Source of the DNA: an uncultured Spirochaetaceae bacterium
GTDB taxonomy: Bacteria; Spirochaetota; Spirochaetia; Sphaerochaetales; Sphaerochaetaceae
DNA length: 6,339 nt
Assembly: GCA_946414625.1 (NCBI GenBank)
Contig: CAMKPI010000094.1
Span: forward strand, 1 to 6,339
Reading direction: 5' to 3'
The position numbers and the translations under genes are program-made. This document shows positions 5,548-6,339 of the stretch, piece by piece; position 1 is the first letter of the stretch; each line of letters begins with the position of its first letter. The notes under the pieces are model-generated. The model was given only the letters and a program-made list of their open reading frames with translations, had not been told where the DNA came from and did no database searches.

Positions 5548-6339
5548 ATGAAGATACTTATTCTGTCAAATCTGGCGTCATATACATACAACTTCAGGAA
5601 AGAACTTATTCGCGCTCTGCGGGACGCGAGCGTGGATGTGGTTGTTGCTCAACATGTGGACAATGCTGAAAAATCCAAGCTCCTCGGATGCAGGGTCATA
5701 GAAGTACCATTCAACGGGAAGGGCAAGGTCCTGAAAGAAGAAATAAGGCTTTTGAAGATATACAGGACGATCCTCGAGGAGGAGCGTCCTGATGCCGTGC
5801 TTTCCTTCACGATAAAGATGAATCTTTATGGTGGAATTGAGTGCAGACTGAAAAAAATTCCTTTTTTCCCCATGGTGACAGGACTCGGGGAAGCCGCTAG
5901 GAAAAGTCGCCTCCAGCCTGTTCTGCTTTCGATGTACCGTTATGTCATGCCGTGGGCTTCCTGTGTTTTTTTCCAGAATGAGGACGACAGGGCTTTCTTT
6001 GAAAAACATCGCATTAAGTATAGGAGGCATGTGGTGGTCCCCGGCTCTGGGGTGAATCTTTCAGAATTTGGCTATTCGGACTATCCAAAGGAAAATCCGC
6101 TCTCTTTTGCCTTCATCGGCAGGGTAACAAAGGCAAAAGGAATAGACGAATATCTCATAGCGGCTGAAAAACTGAGGTCCCGTGGTTATATGTTCTATGT
6201 GGCGGGTCACCTGGATGACGAGTACAGGGATAGAATCAAGGCCTTGAATAAAGAGAAGGTTGTGAAATACGAGGGAGAGCTGTCCGATGTGAGGTACCTT
6301 CTCCGCAAGATAAACTGTCTTGTTCTTCCGACATGGCAT
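5548..6339 (+). CDS. Family 4 glycosyltransferase, 3' end outside window
   Basis: The first 264 codons are present without a stop, running to the window edge. The product is a retaining GT-B fold glycosyltransferase of CAZy family GT4, similar to CapM/PglA-type enzymes that extend undecaprenyl-linked sugars on the cytosolic face of the inner membrane. The N-terminal domain opens MKILILSN with YNFRKELI (14-21) and carries FTIKMNLYG (87-95), VTGLG (110-114) and FFQNEDDR (141-148). PGSGVN (165-170) begins the linker to the nucleotide-sugar domain, where FIGRVTKAKG (189-198) supplies the phosphate-contacting Arg192 and probably Lys197. The last residues, LVLPTWH, normally continue into the EG and EX7E region, which is not in view. 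The start is ATG 5548, preceded by AAGG (5538-5541). The frame is open back to 5422 with another ATG at 5464, but that would add 28 residues before a typical N-terminus. Donor and acceptor sugars are unknown. Confidence 0.92.
   Translation, partial: MKILILSNLASYTYNFRKELIRALRDASVDVVVAQHVDNAEKSKLLGCRVIEVPFNGKGKVLKEEIRLLKIYRTILEEERPDAVLSFTIKMNLYGGIECRLKKIPFFPMVTGLGEAARKSRLQPVLLSMYRYVMPWASCVFFQNEDDRAFFEKHRIKYRRHVVVPGSGVNLSEFGYSDYPKENPLSFAFIGRVTKAKGIDEYLIAAEKLRSRGYMFYVAGHLDDEYRDRIKALNKEKVVKYEGELSDVRYLLRKINCLVLPTWH

Noticed and set aside
5236..5669. Two + strand open frames (5236-5418 and 5397-5669) across the tRNA
   Set aside because: Both run through the tRNA gene and overlap well-supported coding sequence in another frame.
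5578..6339. Minus-strand open frames opposite the glycosyltransferase
   Set aside because: The + strand frame shows a continuous GT4 protein with many family motifs; the minus frames are shadows.

Overview
The window comes from a diderm (Gram-negative type) bacterium of moderate GC content. Two exported proteins, one of them a Wzi-like outer-membrane barrel, show the double envelope. The overall style suggests a spirochaete, most likely Treponema: this means the Wzi-like protein, a small exported protein of unknown function, weak or missing Shine-Dalgarno sites, and a tRNA without encoded CCA. That assignment rests on memory of similar treponemal proteins, not on a search.

Layout, all genes on the + strand. 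Positions 1-147 hold two near-identical 37-bp direct repeats 71 bp apart. The 3' end of the second repeat supplies the -35 box of a good sigma-70-type promoter. Next come a Wzi-like surface polysaccharide protein (148-2007) and, 25 bp later, a polyprenyl-phosphate sugar phosphotransferase of the WbaP/WcaJ type (2033-3442). A T-rich 87-bp gap follows. Then there is an exported protein of unknown function (3530-4333), tightly followed by a membrane-anchored alpha/beta hydrolase (4347-5300). A tRNA-Val(CAC) gene (5371-5442) ends directly against a run of eight T. A 105-bp leader with an imperfect dyad precedes a family 4 glycosyltransferase (5548 to beyond the window end).

How the genes fit together: the phosphotransferase would load the first sugar-phosphate onto undecaprenyl phosphate at the inner membrane. 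The GT4 enzyme would add a later sugar on the cytosolic face, and the Wzi-like barrel would bind or organise the finished polysaccharide at the outer surface. The window therefore looks like one edge of a capsule or exopolysaccharide locus. The exported protein and the hydrolase have no evident link to this pathway beyond position. I see no phage genes, transposase, cas gene, toxin-antitoxin pair or clearly novel defence system.
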